In this document: positions 36,854-47,395 of the stretch, in pieces
How the letters are laid out: each line of letters opens with the position of its first letter
How positions within the stretch are numbered: position 1 is the first letter of the stretch
Assembly: GCA_016713405.1 (NCBI GenBank)
Contig: JADJPF010000004.1
Location: 248,001-312,000, forward strand
Reading direction: 5' to 3'
Source of the DNA: Blastocatellia bacterium
GTDB taxonomy: Bacteria > Acidobacteriota > Blastocatellia > Chloracidobacteriales > JADJPF01
Length of the DNA: 64,000 nucleotides
Notes under the pieces: model-generated
The model's database searches: none
Told to the model about the DNA's origin: nothing
What the model saw: the letters and a program-made list of their open reading frames with translations, nothing else
Translations under genes and position numbers: made by a program

Positions 36854-37321
36854 ATGATAAATCCAGAGTTTACTGAGGAAGAAAAAGAAAAAATACATTA
36901 TGAAAGATTTCATCACCCACATCCAAGAGTGCAGCAAAAAATGGAAGTAATCTGGTTGAAAAGTCAAGGGGAAACGCATCAGAAAATAGCACAACTATCA
37001 GGAATACATGTAAATACAGTAACAAAATATCTAAAAGAATATGAAGAAGGAGGAATAGAAAAACTCAAAGAAGTAAAATTTAATAAACCAGAAAGTGAAT
37101 TAATAAATTATAAAGAAACAATAGAACAAGAATTGAGAAAAAGTCCACCAACCTCAATAAGTCAAGCATCGATGAAGATAGAAGAATTAACAGGAATTAA
37201 ACGTTCACCAACACAAGTCAGAGTGTTCTTAAAAAAAATAGGAATGAAATGTAGAAAAGTAGGAGTAATGCCATCAAAAGCTGACCCTGAGATTCAAGAT
37301 GCCTTTAAAAAAAAGAGTTAA
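36854..37321 (+). CDS. IS630 transposase, N-terminal frame (orfA)
   Basis: A 155-residue product with the helix-turn-helix DNA-binding domain of IS630 transposases: WLKSQGETHQKIAQLSGIHV then NTVTKYLKEYEEGGI, and a second winged-helix segment (ISQASMKIEELTGIKRS). It ends DAFKKKS at the stop overlapping the start of orfB (taATG). Just before the stop is A8G, giving the canonical A_AAA_AAG slippery heptamer. A -1 shift there joins this frame to orfB as KKKELMPRLEEAKEG, which is the usual inter-domain wording. Confidence 0.88.
   Translation: MINPEFTEEEKEKIHYERFHHPHPRVQQKMEVIWLKSQGETHQKIAQLSGIHVNTVTKYLKEYEEGGIEKLKEVKFNKPESELINYKETIEQELRKSPPTSISQASMKIEELTGIKRSPTQVRVFLKKIGMKCRKVGVMPSKADPEIQDAFKKKS
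37307..37315 (+). promoter_or_regulatory. Probable programmed -1 frameshift site (A8G)
   Basis: Eight A followed by G supply the slippery heptamer A_AAA_AAG in the orfA frame, six bases before the orfA stop. A -1 slip enters the orfB frame with no intervening stop codon. Similar sites are known in several IS families. Confidence 0.65.
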
Positions 37322-37950
37322 TGCCCCGTTTAGAAGAAGCAAAAGAAGGAAGTAGAGCAGTGTTCTTTGTAGATGCAGCCCATTTTGTATTAGGAGCATT
37401 TTTAGGATATGTTTGGTGTTTTACTAGAATTTTCATCCCTTCTCCATCAGGCCGCCAACGCTTTAATGTATTAGGTGCAATCAATGCTATTACTCATGAG
37501 TTTGTCAGTGTTACTAATGATACTTACATTACTGCCTCAAGCGTATGTGAGTTACTTTGGAAACTCGCTAACTTAAACTTGTCTATTCCTATTACTGTTG
37601 TCTTGGATAATGCCCGTTACCAACGTTGTAGGGCTGTTGAATCTTTTGCTGCTTTTTTGGGCATTGAACTTTTATTTTTACCCTCTTATTCTCCTAACTT
37701 AAATTTGATTGAGCGTTTGTGGAAATTTGTAAAGCAACAATGTCTCTACTCCAAATATTATCCTACTTTTGATTTGTTTAAACACTCTATTCTCTGCTGT
37801 CTTTCTTCTACTCATACTCTTCATAAATCCAAACTTGACTCTTTGCTTACTTTGCGTTTTCAAACCTTTCAAAAACTTAGCTCAGAACATCATTTATTAG
37901 CATTTCCATTACCTGAATCTGATGCGAAATCACATCTTATGGCCGCTTAA
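37321..37950 (+). CDS. IS630 transposase, catalytic frame (orfB)
   Basis: A 209-residue DDE domain of IS630 type. The catalytic triad is visible: Asp in FVDAAHFV, Asp in VVLDNARYQR, and Glu in NLNLIERLWKFVKQ. It probably lacks its own efficient start and is made as a fusion with orfA by -1 frameshifting. It ends a few bases inside the right terminal inverted repeat. Confidence 0.88.
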   Translation: MPRLEEAKEGSRAVFFVDAAHFVLGAFLGYVWCFTRIFIPSPSGRQRFNVLGAINAITHEFVSVTNDTYITASSVCELLWKLANLNLSIPITVVLDNARYQRCRAVESFAAFLGIELLFLPSYSPNLNLIERLWKFVKQQCLYSKYYPTFDLFKHSILCCLSSTHTLHKSKLDSLLTLRFQTFQKLSSEHHLLAFPLPESDAKSHLMAA

Positions 37951-37954
37951 AGTA
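37927..37954 (-). repeat. IS630 right terminal inverted repeat
   Basis: Complement of the left repeat at 20 of 28 positions; the outer six bases TACTTT and the inner GTGATTT end are identical. Confidence 0.8.
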
Positions 37955-38242
37955 TAACAGCACAGCAAAGGAATATTGAAACTGGCGGGAGATCAATTAG
38001 TTATTGACCTAGATTTAAGCGAGAAAGCCTTCCAGCAGGCACCAAATTAGCTTTAGGTTCAGCTATAATTGAAGTAACAAATCAGCCTCACACAGGTTGT
38101 GCTTAAATTTTCCAAACGCTTTGGCCCAGATGCTCTTAAATGGGTTAATTCCACTATAGGAAAATAGCTTCACCTGCGCGGCATCAATGCTAGAGTTATA
38201 CAAAGTGGAACAATAAAACTAGTATTTAGCCAAAAATTATAA
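37955..38242 (+). pseudogene. MOSC-domain protein, 3' part, split by IS630
   Basis: Continues the MOSC gene after the IS. Readable segments are KLAGDQLVIDLDLSEKAF, PAGTKLALGSAIIEVTNQP, HTGCAKFSKRFGPDALKW and LHLRGINARVIQSGTIKL, the standard C-terminal half of MOSC proteins including the HTGC cysteine. Two frame changes and an in-frame TAG (before LHLRG) lie within 290 bp, so the gene is dead apart from the IS insertion. Confidence 0.75.
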
Positions 38243-38292
38243 AGTGTTTTATTTATCTTTAAATCTATATAACTGTTTAGCTCATTTCTTCA

Positions 38293-38468
38293 TCATTTTT
38301 TATCATTTATTTCTTTCTCTAAATTTACAGCCTGCTCAACTAATCTTGCTTCTTTTACCTGATTATCTTTAGTAAAAGTGCTAATTATTGCCATCAGTTG
38401 GGTCATTAAATTAGATAAATTATGAATAGGTTGGGAATCTCCTCCAATAGAAATAAGATGTAAATTTC
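38293..38468 (-). pseudogene. Unidentified 3' coding remnant
   Basis: On the minus strand an open stretch without a start reads HLISIGGDSQPIHNLSNLMT to EQAVNLEKEINDKK and stops. It has normal coding character but no recognised family, and may be the tail of a deleted gene. The rest of 38243-38511 shows nothing else. Confidence 0.35.
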
Positions 38469-38511
38469 AAGGTTATATTTTTTGTTTTAAACAGGATGAA
38501 TTAATTAACCC

Positions 38512-41297
38512 CTATTTGATAAAGGCGCAATGTCCCATTACAGGGGCAAAAGTAACATTAGTTTTCGTGATTCTCCAACTACGGCAATAATTGGGTTCGC
38601 TAGGGAAAGAATCTAGTTGGATTGACCAAACTAATGTTGCATCTTGTGAATTTATGGCTACAACTTGACCATTAGCAGTACCAAAACAAATTCATCTTGG
38701 CCGTTAAGATCAGGTCAATTGAAACAATGTCTGTAATAGGTTGATAAGGTGTTTTAAGTTTTAATAAGCCCGTAAAATAGTCATAAGTATAAAATGAGTC
38801 ATTTTCTCCGTAATTACCACCAATTATGTCAAAGGTTCCTTTCCCGCTAACTTTAGCTAGTCCCATTAATAAATTACTTGCTTGGCGTTGTGAAGGTTTG
38901 CCATCAATTGTTTTAGAGAAATTCCAAAGTAGTTTTCCTTGATCAGTTATTTTTACTACTGTTGCCGGGCCAACAAGCAAGACTTCACCACTGCCTGATA
39001 AAATGGGTGTAGAGTTAAAGTCCCCACCAAAACTTGCAACATTAATTGGGCCAACTAATTCATTGCCTAAACCACCATTAAGAATACGATATAAACTATT
39101 AGAAACAATGTGAATATCGTCTTTTCCATCTTGGTTAAAATCTCTTACAGAAACATGATTACCAAAAGTAAAAACATCTGAACGTGTCCAAACAATGTTG
39201 CCATTTACGCCAGAAAGCATAATGCTACGGCCTCTTGGACTAGCAAGAAAAATATCTACTCTATTAGGCATTCCAGAAAACCAGCCTGTTGTAATTGTAA
39301 TTTCTGTATTTGCTGAGATATCAGAAAAAGTAGTTCCAAAACGTTCTACAACTTGGAAATTTCTTGCTGCTATTGTGCCTTTTGTGTCATAAACAACAAG
39401 TCTTAACCTTCCATTATCATTAACGGTTGCTAATAATTTGCGGACGGCTTTTATTGTTTCCATCTAAGGCTTGAATAATTTGGGGCTGTAGTTCCTGCAA
39501 AGGATGTAATAGGAATTAGACTATTATTTTGTTCATCTAAAGATAAAACTAAAATTCTTCCACCAGAAGAACGAACTAAAATTTCATTTGAGCGATCTTC
39601 ATCCAGGTTTGCTACTCTTACTTGGGTGCTAAAGGCAAGATCCAACCGGACAGGCTACCAACTATACGCAGACGGTTGCGGCTACGTTGATAAATAGATA
39701 AATCTCCTGTAAGTTGGCCTGATGATTCTAGGTTAATTAAAAATTTTCATTATTTAAGGCAGTACTTAAAATTGCTCTGATAATACTAGGACGAGGAATA
39801 TCTAAATCTGTTTTGACTTTTAATTTTTTTCTGTAAAACATCATCTTCCATTACAAGAAATCTTTCTTGGAAGTTAATGCTACCAATCCCATTATTTGAA
39901 TAAGTAAGAAAACGTGGTAGAGGAGTAGCTAAAATTAAAGCTTTACTTCGAGATTGATCAGAACTACCAATGTTAATAAATTCATCACCTGCCATATTAG
40001 GGCGATTTAGCAAATAGCTAGCAGTAATAGACTTACCAGAAGCAATAAACTTATAGCTATTTGCCAACTACGCTTGGACGATAGAGTTTTAATGCTGAAT
40101 TTAATGTTAAAGTTGGATTAGAAACCGACTCAATGCTAGCTAAAAATTCTGCTGTCCCATCATTATTTAAGTCGGCTAAATCCCAAACATAAGCACTAGG
40201 AATTGAGGCTAGTAGCATTGGTTGACCTAAATTAATTTGATCTCCATCACCACGATAAATTCGGGTTTCTTGTGTTGCTCCATCCCAAACATTGACAACT
40301 ATTTCATTGCGTCCATCTTTATCCAGATCTTGCACTGCTTTAATTGGGCGCGTAATACTTGAGGCAGGGGAAAGGTTGTTCCCCATAAACGTTTAACAAA
40401 GGGAAGTTGTAAAACAGTGATTGCAGAAGCTTTATTATTATCGGCCAAAGCTGGAATATCATCAGCAATTATTACTGCTTCTAAAGTATTATCACCATTA
40501 ACATCAGCTAAGCTTAGCAGTCCATAATGTCGCCCTTCAGGATCTCCTTCACGAAAATCTAATTGTTGTTTTAATTGGCCGTTACCAGCAAAAACCATAA
40601 GTCTAGGCGGCCTACAACAACAATTTCTTGTCGTTCCATCATTATCAATATCGCTAATTGCAATTTGTGGAAAATTAAGTTGTCCACCAAAAAGATGGAA
40701 ACTACAGGCTTGCTATATAAAATCCCTCGCTAGAAAAAAGTAACCATTAGCGTCTAATTGTGTTTTAGTGTGGTCAGGGAAAATAACTAATTCTTTGCCA
40801 GGAAAATCTACAGAAACATCAGCAACCTTTATATAAATGCTGGCTAAAGTGGCAAATTCTGGAAATTGAAACTGCCAACGTAAATTACCATCAGCGTTTA
40901 TTATTAATAAATTTCTTTGAAGTGTATCTAGTGCAATAATTTCTGAGGCAGAACTATCATTGTCTAAATTTGTTACAGATACTACTTCAGTGACAGCAAA
41001 AAATTTATTAATTAAAATCGTCCCATCTTGACTTGCGGCAACAAGCCGGCCTTGTTGCAATGAGATTACTTCTGGCAAAGTGTCATTATCTAAATCAGCA
41101 ACCAAGGGTTGTATCTGGCTACTACCTAATTGGGACTCTAAAAAATTTGTTGGTATATTGTTAGCCGCAACTCTGGTTTCAGTACGTCCACTTAAAGCCA
41201 CATCACCACGAAAACGCGGCCAATCTTTGGCAACGGCAAGTTGAGTTAATAGAATTGATAAAAAAAATGCTTTAATAAAATTTTTAGTAATTTCCAT
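38512..41297 (-). pseudogene. Large secreted FG-GAP/VCBS-repeat protein, degraded
   Basis: Begins at 41297 with a signal peptide (FIKAFFLSILLTQLAVA). FG-GAP-type repeats follow, each with a Ca-binding-like loop: ADLDNDTLPEVISL, NLDNDSSASEIIAL, DLDKDGRNEIVVNVWDG, DLNNDGTAEFLASI, DFNQDGKDDIHIVS. The gene should make about 920 residues but is broken into at least six frames (changes near 40710, 40600, 40320, 40060, 39780-39650, 39455 and 38700). The C-terminal frame resumes as QDEFVFGTANGQVVAINSQD and ends near 38512. Such proteins form beta-propellers at the cell surface. Confidence 0.75.
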
Positions 41298-41486
41298 TTC
41301 TTGCTCCCAACAAATCTTCTTTATATTTATATATTAGAAAAGTTGCCCGTTAGATGCACAATGGCTTTATAAGGTTCTAAGAGAACTTATTAAATCCAAC
41401 CCAAATTTTAAGTTAATAGTTAAATTTCTGGGAATTTTGGCAGATTCTAAAGTCTAAAATCAAAAAATTTTTTAAGCTACAAATGT

Positions 41487-41514
41487 AAAAGGCTGCCCTA
41501 ATGAGCAGCCTTTT
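41487..41514 (-). terminator. Probable terminator after tal-pgi
   Basis: A perfect 10-bp stem (AAAAGGCTGC/GCAGCCTTTT) with an 8-base loop, 24 bp after the stop of the tal-pgi gene. On the minus strand it ends in TTTTA. Confidence 0.65.
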
Positions 41515-41538
41515 GATAACTTTGGCAAGTGCTAAAAA

Positions 41539-44386
41539 TTAAGCGTCAGCACTTCGTTTTAATGGAACGGCTTGACGAACGATTTTAAGTAATTTATCTA
41601 ATCCAGCTTGACGATCTTTACCTAAATGAACGCGAATTGCACGACGATTTCGAGATGAAAGGGATTGGAAATCACCTAGAGCTTGAGCAGCTTTTAGAAC
41701 TGCAAAAGTATAGCTTTCATCTGGAACAGGCATATCGGTTTCATCATCTGCGGTAATTTGCATAAACATTCCTGCATCACTTCCACCCTTATGTAATTGG
41801 CCTGTGGAGTGAAGGAATCTTGGGCCATAACCAACTGTAGTTGCTACCTTTAAGCCATCGCGTAAATGGGTGCGTAATTCTTGAAGCAGATTATCATGTT
41901 CAGGAGTTTCATTAATATAAGCTAGTAATGCACAGTAATCACCAGCTTTTGCTTGATGTAAATGTGCAGAAACTATGTCAGCTACTGTAGAACCATTAGC
42001 ACTTAAACGAGCTTTAGTTTCATCATCACAGTAAACTGTTAAACCACCATCGCTAGCAGCAACGGTTTGTTCTGGTAATTTACCATTTTGAGCATATTCA
42101 GCTAGTAAAGCTTTGGTATTATCTTTACTTTCTTGAACATTAGGTTGGTCAAAAGAATTAATTGCTAGAACTGCGCCAGCAAAAGCAGTTCCAAATTCCC
42201 ATAAGAAAAATTGTTCGCCTAAGTCTAATTTATCGTGTAGGATATGGCGGACTACTGGATGTCCATTATCTTCTAAAGCTTTTAATTTTGCATCAACATC
42301 AGCACTAATTGAACCACCAATGCTTAATGCAACAAAAAGGCGATCGTCACCATAAGAAGAAGGGCTACCTAATGCTTCACCAGCTACAGGTAAAATTCCT
42401 CGTCCATCTTTCCCAGTGCTTTCAGCAATTAATTGCTCAATCCAAAGACCTAAAGAAGCTAGTTCAGGAGTAGTTACTAAAGTTAGCTTATCGCGTCCAG
42501 CTTTAGCCATTTCACCCATTATTGCACCAAGGTAAGCACCTGGATTTTCTGCTACTGGTACACAGCTATCACAAGCATGCGCAATGCGATCAGCCCGATC
42601 TAAAAGGGTTTGGAAATCAAAACCTTGTACAGCAGCAGGAACCATTCCAAAATAAGAAAGTGCAGAGTAACGACCACCAATATCAGCAGGGTTTAAGAAA
42701 ATTCTACGGAAATCATGGTCTTTAGCTCTTTGTTCCATACTTGTACCTGGGTCAGTTACAGCAACAAAGTTTTCACCAGCACGGGAACCTTTTACAGCTT
42801 TTACTTTGTCATAGAAATATTGGAAAAATGCGTTTGGTTCAGTAGTGCTACCAGATTTGCTAGAAACAACAAATAAAGTTTCTGCTACATTAACTTGATC
42901 CTCTAAAGCTTTGACAGCTAATGGATCAGTGCTATCAAGGACTAAAACTGTAGGTGAACCTTCTACTTTACCAAAACTTTGTCTAAATACTTCAACACAA
43001 AGACTAGAACCACCCATTCCAAGAAGCATTAAGTGCTTAAAGCCAGCACGACGAATATTTCCAGCAAAATCAGCTAATTCTTGACTATGTTCATGTACTT
43101 TAGCTGCAACAGTAAGCCAACCTAAAGCATTTTTGATAATTGCTTGATGTTCGGCTTCAGATTTCCAAAGGCTAGCATCTTTCTTCCAAATTCGTTCAAC
43201 CCATTTTTCTTTTTCTGCTGTCTTTAATCTTTCTCTTACTCGTTCAGCATTTGAACCTAAAGAAGCAGTAAAGCGGTCAAATATTCCTGATAAAGCAGCA
43301 CTGTGTTACTTCGGCCAAACTGATACCAAATGCTTCTAATTTCTCAAAAATTACTCTTGCACCTTCATGATCTTCTTCTAGGGTAGCACCTCGAACTTTA
43401 CCATGATCACGAAAAGCACTATAAGTTGCTGGTGGTACAGTGTTTACTGTATCGGCACCAATTAATTCTTCTAAATAATAAACGTCTGAATAAACAGGAT
43501 CTTTTGTACCAGTAGAGGCCCAAAGAGGTCTTTGTACTTTAGCATTTTTTTCTCTTAATGCTGCAAATCGCTCACCATAGTAAATTTCTTTAAATTTGGC
43601 ATAAGCAAGCTTAGCATTTGCAATTGCTGCTTTACCTTGAAGTGCTGAGAGTTCAGCTTTTTCTGTTTCATCAGTAGTTAAACGCATACGTTCTCTTAAC
43701 TTACCATCTACAGCAGTATCAACACGGCTAACAAAGAAACTAGCCACTGATGCAACATCATCAACAGGGTTTCCTTCTGCTGCACGACGTTCTAAACCTC
43801 TAATATGGGCTTCTGCTACATCTATATAGGATTTAATAGAAAAAATAAGTGTTACATTGACATTAATACCACAAGCAATTAACTCTTCAATTACTGGGAT
43901 ACCGGCTTCTGTTGCAGGTACTTTAATCATTACATTTCTACGATTAAGTTCTTTAAATAAGCGTTTTGCTTCAGCAATAGTTCCTTCTGTATCATGTGCA
44001 AGTTTTGGAGATACTTCCAAACTTACATAACCATCAACTTCATTAGTGCGAACAAAGACAGGATAAAGCAGATCGGCAGTTTGTCTAATATCATCAATTA
44101 CCAATGCTTCGTAAATTTCATTAACTTCTTTGCCTGTAGCAATCAGTTTTTTCAACTGTTCGTTGTAATCTGTGCTACCCATAATGGCTTTTTCAAAAAT
44201 GGTTGGGTTAGAAGTTACACCACGCAGGTCATCCCCACCAATCTTAGCTTGTAAGGTGGAGGTGATGCCCTTCATGTCATAACCAATTTTGGCTTGTAAA
44301 TCACCAGTAACTAATAGTGCTTTGCGGATATTATCATACCAAATGCTTTGACCCAGTTTTTGTAATTCTACTAATGGATTGCTCAT
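41539..44386 (-). CDS. Fused transaldolase/phosphoglucose isomerase, one frameshift at the junction
   Basis: Two enzymes in one ~950-codon gene. The N-terminal ~365 residues are transaldolase: GVTSNPTIFEKAI, NVMIKVPATEAGIPVIEEL (Schiff-base Lys region) and RPLWASTGTKDP. The C-terminal part is phosphoglucose isomerase: MLLGMGGSSLCVEVFR, VVSSKSGSTTEPNAFF and HSTGQLHKGG. The transaldolase frame ends at 43277 after EVTQCCFIRNI. In the other frame the text continues from about 43300 (GIFDRFTASLGSNAERVR) into the isomerase, so one base separates them. Bifunctional tal-pgi genes are known. It links the pentose phosphate path to glycolysis. Confidence 0.88.
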
Positions 44387-44533
44387 AGTATATATTCTCC
44401 TATTTCAATTATTTTTAATGCTTTACCTATTTTTTTGGGGTAATGGTAAAAATATAGCTAAAAAGGCAATTATAGTTTGCCTGCTAACTCTTTACAATGC
44501 TTCTAAATAAGTAATTTGCCGGATTTTCTATGG

Positions 44534-44902
44534 TTACTTCTTTAACGCTACCCAAAATAAACAAAACCATCCAGCCAAAAAAGCAAGTCCTCCAAAAGGA
44601 GTGATTGCCCCTAACATACGAATGCCTGTTAAACTTAACGCATAAAGACTGCCAGAAAATAAAATTATCCCAATGATAAATAGCCAGCCTCCAGTAGTAA
44701 CTAGGGAGCTAGGCCAACGGCTATATGCCCAAGATACTGCTAAAAGTGCTAAGGCATGATACATATGATATCTTACGCCTACCTCAAAAATCGTAAGCAT
44801 TTCAGCAGAAATTCTACTCTTTAGGCCATGCGCGCCAAAAGCACCAGCAGCAACAGCAATAAAGGCACAAATTGCACCTAACGCAAAAAATGTTCTATCC
44901 AT
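44534..44902 (-). CDS. DUF423 membrane protein
   Basis: ATG 44902 is preferred because AGGAG lies eight bases upstream; a longer frame to 44983 overlaps purN. The 122-residue product has about four membrane segments, with the family pattern GAFGAHGLKS near the N-terminus, YHMYHALALLAV in the middle and AITPFGGLAFLAGW near the end. DUF423 proteins are small inner-membrane proteins of unknown function. Confidence 0.85.
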   Translation of the reverse strand: MDRTFFALGAICAFIAVAAGAFGAHGLKSRISAEMLTIFEVGVRYHMYHALALLAVSWAYSRWPSSLVTTGGWLFIIGIILFSGSLYALSLTGIRMLGAITPFGGLAFLAGWFCLFWVALKK

Positions 44903-44946
44903 AATTGCAACTCCTAAGATAAATAAAAAAGGAAAAATAAAAATGA

Positions 44947-45555
44947 TTAAGTTTTTATAACACGTCGGCCAAGGATCTTCCAATTGCCATTAAGGATAAA
45001 TTCCAGTGCTTCAGCATAAATTCTATGTTCTTGGACTAAAATTCTAGCTGCTAAAGTGTTTTTGTCGTCTGTGTCTAACACTTCTACAACAGCTTGGGCG
45101 ATTATTGGGCCACTATCACAGCCTTCATCAACAAAATGAACTGTGCAACCAGAATATTTTACCCCATAGTCAATAGCTTGCTGTTGTACATCTAGCCCAG
45201 GAAATGCAGGTAGCAAGGATGGATGAATATTTAAGATTTGACTGGGAAATTTCTGTATAAACTCGGCTGAAAGTAGCCTCATATAACCAGCTAAACAAAT
45301 TAATGAAGGATTATATTTTTCCAATTCGCTAATTAATTTGGCTTCATGTTCTGCTTTTGTTAGTCCTTTACTTGGAATAACCAAAGTCTGATAACCCTGT
45401 TCTTGGGCTAATTTTATCCCTGCTGCATCTGCACGGTTGCTAATAACTACTGCCACGTTTGCATGTAAGCGACCTGTCTTTATAGCTTCAAATAGAGCTA
45501 ACATATTTGAGCCACGCCCAGAAATTAAAATTGCAATACTACGATTATTTGTCAT
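44947..45555 (-). CDS. purN: Phosphoribosylglycinamide formyltransferase
   Basis: A 202-residue PurN that transfers the formyl group from 10-formyl-THF to GAR in purine synthesis. It has ILISGRGSNMLALFEA, LICLAGYMRLLS, the catalytic NIHPSLLPAFPG and HFVDEGCDSGPIIAQ. Length and motifs are normal. It lies 12 bp after the PotCD gene on the same strand. Confidence 0.95.
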   Translation of the reverse strand: MTNNRSIAILISGRGSNMLALFEAIKTGRLHANVAVVISNRADAAGIKLAQEQGYQTLVIPSKGLTKAEHEAKLISELEKYNPSLICLAGYMRLLSAEFIQKFPSQILNIHPSLLPAFPGLDVQQQAIDYGVKYSGCTVHFVDEGCDSGPIIAQAVVEVLDTDDKNTLAARILVQEHRIYAEALEFILNGNWKILGRRVIKT

Positions 45556-45567
45556 ATGAGTTATTGA

Positions 45568-47394
45568 TTAATCAGATTTTATTTCTGTCCAGTAACGATC
45601 ATAGGTTTGAATTGCTGAACCAACATCTTTAATAAATTCACAGTTTTTTAAGCTTTCATCTGGTGGGAAAAGAGCAGGATTATTAAGTATTTCTGGCTTA
45701 ATAAACTGTTTTGCTGCTTTGTTAGGTGTTGAATAAGCAGTTATATTAGTATTTTCACCAGATACTTGAGGCTCTAAAATAAAATTTATAAACAGCGTTG
45801 CTAAATCTGGATGAGGGGCGTTTTTAGGAATACAAATATTATCCGTCCAAATCGTCGCACCTTCTTTGGGGATTGCATAGCCAATATTAGGATTTTCCGA
45901 CATTGCTTTACCAAGTTGACCGCTATAGCCATGTGCTAGCCAAGCATCGCCAGAAAGCAACAACTCGGCAAATGTCGCGCTATCATAAACTTTGACCAAA
46001 GGCTTTTGCTGTTTTAATAGATTTGCTGTTTTGGCTAGTTGGCTAGCATCCGTTGTATTTAATGATAATCCTTGTCGTTTAAGCCCTACTCCAAATGTCT
46101 CGCGCACATCATCCAGCATTGAAATATGATCTCGATATTTTTCTTCCCAAAGTGCTGACCAGCTATCTATAACAGCATTATTGAGTTTGTCTTTTCGATA
46201 ACCAATGCCAGTTGTTCCCCAAGTATAAGGAATAGAATATTTATTTTCAGGGTCAAAGGGCAAAGATAAAAATCTTGAATCTAAATTAACTAAATTACTT
46301 AGTCTGTCTTTATCAAGAGGCTGTAATAAGTTTTGCTTGATTAAAATGCTGACCATATAATCACTAGGGACTATTAAGTCATAATCAACCAAACCTGTTT
46401 GAAGTTTGGCTAGCAGTGCTTCATTTGAATCATAAAGATCAACACGAACTTTAGCATTATAGCGTTGCTCAAACTCCTTTAACATCTCAGCAGAAGCATA
46501 ATTTGACCAAATATAAAGGTTAAGTTGACGCTCTTGGTTGCTAACTGTTGCTCCGCCAATAGCAAATAAACCTAGTAAACTTCCTGCAACTACAAGTATT
46601 GCTACTGCTGATCGTGGAGGGCGTTCTTGTTGTAGTTGGTGAGATAAATAAACTAAAACTATGGTAACTACTAGCAAAATACTTGAAATAGCATTTACTT
46701 CAGGAGTCACGCCAGTTTTAACCATTGAATAAATTTGTAGTGGCAATGTAGTAGCATTACTTCCGGCAACAAAGCTAGTAATAACATAGTCATCCAGCGA
46801 AATAGTAAAAACCAGCAAGGCCGCAGAAATAATTCCTGGCATTAGCAGGGGAAGTGTTACACGGAAAAAAGTTTGTAACTCATTTGCTCCTAAGTCCATT
46901 GCTGCTTCTTCTAGCGTTTGGTTCATTCCAGAAATACGCGCTCGTACAACAAACACAACATAAGAAACGCTAAAAGCTACGTGTCCGATAACTATTGACG
47001 ATAGACCAAGTTTTAACCCAATAAGACCAAAAAATATTACTGAAGCAAAACCAATTACTATTTCTGGAATAATTACAGGTAAATAAAAAAGTGTGTCATA
47101 AAGTGCGCGTAAGCGCAGTTGATAGCGTGAAAGTGCTAGTGCTGCAAGTGTTCCTAGAACAGTAGAAAAAACAGTGGAAAGTAAAGCGACTAATAAACTT
47201 ACTCTTACAGATTGAATGACCGCTGAATCTTGCCAAGCGACCATATACCACTTAAAAGTAAAGCCTTGCCACACAACATTTAGCTTTGATTGGTTAAAAG
47301 AGAAAATAACTAAAATTATGATTGGTGTATATAGAAATAAATAAACTAGAGAGGAAAAAATTTTTAGAGATAAATTTTCTGCACGCTTTGCCAA
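45568..47394 (-). CDS. Fused polyamine ABC permease (PotC-type) and binding protein (PotD-type)
   Basis: A 608-residue fusion. Residues ~1-255 are a PotC-like permease with about six membrane segments and the EAA loop EEAAMDLGANELQTFFRVTL. A seventh hydrophobic segment (AVAILVVAGSLLGLFAIGGA) follows at about 265-285. The rest is a PotD-like binding protein starting LNLYIWSNYASAEMLKEFEQ and containing VPSDYMVSILI, IPYTWGTTGIGYR and WLAHGYSGQ. The fused segment would tether the binding protein outside the membrane. Similar PotCD fusions are known in some bacteria. Likely substrate is spermidine or putrescine. Confidence 0.92.
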   Translation of the reverse strand: MAKRAENLSLKIFSSLVYLFLYTPIIILVIFSFNQSKLNVVWQGFTFKWYMVAWQDSAVIQSVRVSLLVALLSTVFSTVLGTLAALALSRYQLRLRALYDTLFYLPVIIPEIVIGFASVIFFGLIGLKLGLSSIVIGHVAFSVSYVVFVVRARISGMNQTLEEAAMDLGANELQTFFRVTLPLLMPGIISAALLVFTISLDDYVITSFVAGSNATTLPLQIYSMVKTGVTPEVNAISSILLVVTIVLVYLSHQLQQERPPRSAVAILVVAGSLLGLFAIGGATVSNQERQLNLYIWSNYASAEMLKEFEQRYNAKVRVDLYDSNEALLAKLQTGLVDYDLIVPSDYMVSILIKQNLLQPLDKDRLSNLVNLDSRFLSLPFDPENKYSIPYTWGTTGIGYRKDKLNNAVIDSWSALWEEKYRDHISMLDDVRETFGVGLKRQGLSLNTTDASQLAKTANLLKQQKPLVKVYDSATFAELLLSGDAWLAHGYSGQLGKAMSENPNIGYAIPKEGATIWTDNICIPKNAPHPDLATLFINFILEPQVSGENTNITAYSTPNKAAKQFIKPEILNNPALFPPDESLKNCEFIKDVGSAIQTYDRYWTEIKSD

Positions 47395-47395
47395 T

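Larger units (their letters stand above)
36772..37954 (+). mobile_element. IS630-family insertion sequence (1,183 bp)
   Basis: The element encodes an IS630-type DDE transposase in two overlapping frames. Its ends are imperfect 28-bp terminal inverted repeats (20 of 28 identical), both starting TACTTT. It is flanked by TA on both sides (36770-36771 and 37955-37956), the usual target duplication of the IS630/Tc1 group. It interrupts a MOSC gene whose halves match on either side. Its coding frames are clean, unlike its surroundings. Confidence 0.88.

Noticed and set aside
45568..47394. PotCD fusion as an assembly artefact
   Set aside because: A single open frame of 608 codons with a plausible linker segment, next to intact potA and potB, and the fusion is known in other bacteria.
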